DNA of 6,146 nucleotides from contig DIQY01000023.1 of assembly GCA_002424295.1 (NCBI GenBank), positions 1 to 6,146 of the forward strand, read 5' to 3'. Position 1 is the first letter of the stretch. Every line of letters begins with the position of its first letter. The notes below the pieces were generated by a model. It worked only from the letters and a program-made list of their open reading frames with translations, did no database searches and was not told the origin of the DNA. This document shows, in pieces, positions 4,507 to 6,146 of this stretch. The position numbers and the translations under genes are program-made. This stretch comes from Ruminococcaceae bacterium UBA5450. GTDB taxonomy: Bacteria > Bacillota > Clostridia > Oscillospirales > Acutalibacteraceae.

Positions 4507-5742
4507 TCAGGATACCTGATGCTTACAATAGGCCCGGATTGCCAGAATAAAGAACAAGGGGATTTCGATTGCTGCCGCACCCATAATCAGATATGGCGAC
4601 CAAACGCTGAACGGACCTACTTGAATAAACAGCATATTACCCAATTGATAAGAAAGATTGTTATTGATTCCAAGGCCGCCGGATGGCAAAATGCAGCTTA
4701 TCAATCTAGCAAAGTTTCCCGCTCCCTGTATCACCTGATGCAGAATATCTGGCAACAAACAAAACGCAATGGCAATAATCAGCGTAGTTGTCGAACTATG
4801 GCATTTGGTCGATAGGAACATCGAAAAACAGGCAGTGGCGAAAAGAGTTAAAAAGCCTGCCACAACCAAAAGTGCCTGCTCCTGACCAACCGTGATCGGC
4901 AGAAATAAAAAGATATTGTGAATCTGTGCGGAACTAACAAGCCTTTCCCAACCGAACGTTTTATCCACCACCAAAATGAAAATTGCAATGCTGACGGTGA
5001 ATAGAATAAGATCAATCAACAGGGCAGCCAAAAGTTTGCTGACTGCCAACTTCGTTCTTCCGTTTCGAGTGCTGCGGAGAATGTCATCCGACCCAGTTTG
5101 GTATTCCTCCGAAAAAACAGGCGCATTGATCATAATGCAGATCAGCAATAAAATAAAAATTAAAAAATCGAGAATAAAAAAGCTGTTATTTGGAAGTCCG
5201 TAAAAATAAGTAAGAGGCGTTTTTATCTGACTGTTTTGCAACATCACTTGATTTTTTACGTCGGAATTATGAGGATATTTTGCTTCCACTGTTTCTTCTA
5301 ACTTTTGATTTCGCTGGGCATAAAAATTCTGTATATCATCAGGCTGAATTTTTTCCAAAGCGGTAAAAATATCCTGATTATTAGAATACACAGAAGCAAT
5401 CAGGTTGAGCCGCTGAAACCTTGGGGAAAGTTCTTTGTTATAAAGATCGAATGGAATATTCCCTCCATACTTATTGGTCAGATCATGAAATACTTTCAAA
5501 TCCGATTGAAGTTTGCTCACTGTTACTTCTCCTTCATATGGTGCTATCTGCTCTTTATTGACAGCGATAGCAGATATGCCGGTGATTCTTTCTATATTCC
5601 CGTCTTGATCGACGGTTTCATATTCCTCGCTGGCAAATACGGAAAACGCTAGAACAATCGACAAGACAACCGCAGCGGCTACTGAAATCCACGTCGCACG
5701 TGTTTTGCTCATACGTTTAAGCTCCATCATAAATATACGCAT
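4507..5742 (-). CDS. ABC-2 type exporter permease with large extracytoplasmic loop
   Basis: A 411-residue integral membrane protein. Predicted helices lie at about 18-37, 187-207, 236-259, 288-310, 317-333 and 384-403. A roughly 150-residue outside domain (38-185) follows the first helix, a layout common among clostridial ABC-2 permeases linked to antibiotic or antimicrobial-peptide export. The segment FSEEYQTGSDDILRSTRNGR (210-229) after helix 2 is the cytoplasmic coupling-type motif that contacts the ATPase. ATG 5742 is chosen since AAAGGAG/AGGAGA at about 5760-5752 lies 9 bases upstream. A GTG at 5790 overlapping the ATPase stop (GTGA) would add 16 residues but has no properly spaced ribosome binding site. 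The gene follows the ATPase gene in the same operon. The substrate is unknown. Confidence 0.88.
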   Translation of the reverse strand: MRIFMMELKRMSKTRATWISVAAAVVLSIVLAFSVFASEEYETVDQDGNIERITGISAIAVNKEQIAPYEGEVTVSKLQSDLKVFHDLTNKYGGNIPFDLYNKELSPRFQRLNLIASVYSNNQDIFTALEKIQPDDIQNFYAQRNQKLEETVEAKYPHNSDVKNQVMLQNSQIKTPLTYFYGLPNNSFFILDFLIFILLLICIMINAPVFSEEYQTGSDDILRSTRNGRTKLAVSKLLAALLIDLILFTVSIAIFILVVDKTFGWERLVSSAQIHNIFLFLPITVGQEQALLVVAGFLTLFATACFSMFLSTKCHSSTTTLIIAIAFCLLPDILHQVIQGAGNFARLISCILPSGGLGINNNLSYQLGNMLFIQVGPFSVWSPYLIMGAAAIEIPLFFILAIRAYCKHQVS

Positions 5743-5786
5743 GATCCTAATCTCTCCTTTAATTGTTTCTTTTAAGGTTTCTGCTT

Positions 5787-6146
5787 TCACTCGTCAATTT
5801 CAGTTTTCTTTCCATGACGGACTTCTTCTAAAAAATAGAAAAGATATAAATCCTCTAATGTAGGTTCCGTTTGCACCGCATTTTCTGTGGGCTTATGTTC
5901 AGAAACAATACGGAGCATGTCCACATTGCCTTCGTGCTTCAGGTTGGAAATCGTATATTCACTGTTGAGCATTTCTGCCTGCATCGGGTCAACCCGGCAC
6001 TCCCAGACATACCCGTTGATGGAGGCGGTAATTTCACTTGGTTTGCCTTGATGAATGAGTCTTCCTTCTTTCATCATCAGAATGGTATCTGCGATATACT
6101 CTACATCCGATACAATATGGGTAGACAGAATTACAATTTTATCTTT
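5787..6146 (-). CDS. ABC transporter ATP-binding protein, C-terminal part only
   Basis: The reading frame is open to the window edge and gives the last 119 residues of an ATPase whose Walker A, signature and Walker B motifs lie outside. The switch (H-loop) is visible at once: ILSTHIVSDVE with the catalytic His at visible residue 10, followed by ADTILMMKEGRLIHQG, the standard end of the nucleotide-binding domain. The remainder (about residues 40-119) is the accessory C-terminal region ending in TLEDLYLFYFLEE, as in bacteriocin/antibiotic-export ATPases. It powers the adjoining permease; its stop is about 45 bases before the permease ATG. The methionines at 6077 and 6074 are internal, not starts. 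Confidence 0.92.
   Translation of the reverse strand, partial: KDKIVILSTHIVSDVEYIADTILMMKEGRLIHQGKPSEITASINGYVWECRVDPMQAEMLNSEYTISNLKHEGNVDMLRIVSEHKPTENAVQTEPTLEDLYLFYFLEEVRHGKKTEIDE

Noticed and set aside
4448..4525. CTGATGCTCT repeated at 4448 and 4477 with a partial copy at 4516
   Set aside because: Only two exact copies, the third partly inside the permease coding region; too little to call a repeat family or array.
4480..4815. Plus-strand open frame of 111 codons
   Set aside because: Antisense to the permease C-terminus; low-complexity composition and no ribosome binding site.

Overview
The window looks like a low-to-mid GC Firmicute, most likely a gut-type clostridium (class Clostridia). 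The grounds are strong AGGAGG-type ribosome binding sites, the gene families present, and dense U-tailed hairpin terminators. No species can be named from sequence alone.

Left part (1-2480) reads as one end of an integrated mobile element. It holds the 3' portion of a Fic-domain gene (+ strand), a small basic conserved-type protein on the opposite strand, and a translationally coupled pair of leftward genes. Each of that pair encodes two predicted winged helix-turn-helix (wHTH) units, and the first unit in each resembles phage/ICE excisionases. Upstream of the pair is a 344-base gene-free stretch (2097-2440). It carries three copies of TCTTGCANTTTT, four 10-bp-spaced CCGTGATG-like repeats, and then the 3' end of a tRNA gene (T-arm, acceptor 3' strand, CCA at 2480) with no matching 5' half. 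This is the architecture expected of an attachment site left by a tyrosine recombinase that integrates at a tRNA-Ser-type gene. The recombinase gene itself is not in the window.

Middle (2481-3245): right of the tRNA remnant comes a hairpin terminator that plausibly served the original tRNA. A second, bidirectional terminator follows, and then a leftward two-gene operon of a three-helix membrane protein and a 64-residue XRE/Cro repressor. A 24-bp imperfect palindrome lies between the operon's putative -10 box and its ribosome binding site and is a good candidate autoregulatory operator.

Right part (3249-6146), all leftward: a transcription factor with an AraC HTH and a GyrI-like effector-binding domain, a terminator, a six-helix ABC-2 permease with a large extracytoplasmic loop, and the C-terminal end of its ABC ATPase, cut by the window edge. 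The ATPase and permease form one exporter of the antimicrobial-peptide/antibiotic ABC type. The AraC-GyrI protein may sense a related small molecule, but it has its own promoter and lies beyond the exporter's terminator, so that link is inference.

The most interesting part is 984-2480: two stacked double-HTH genes, an organised repeat region and a displaced tRNA 3' end. It looks like a recombination-control module whose regulators may bind the repeats next to the attachment site.
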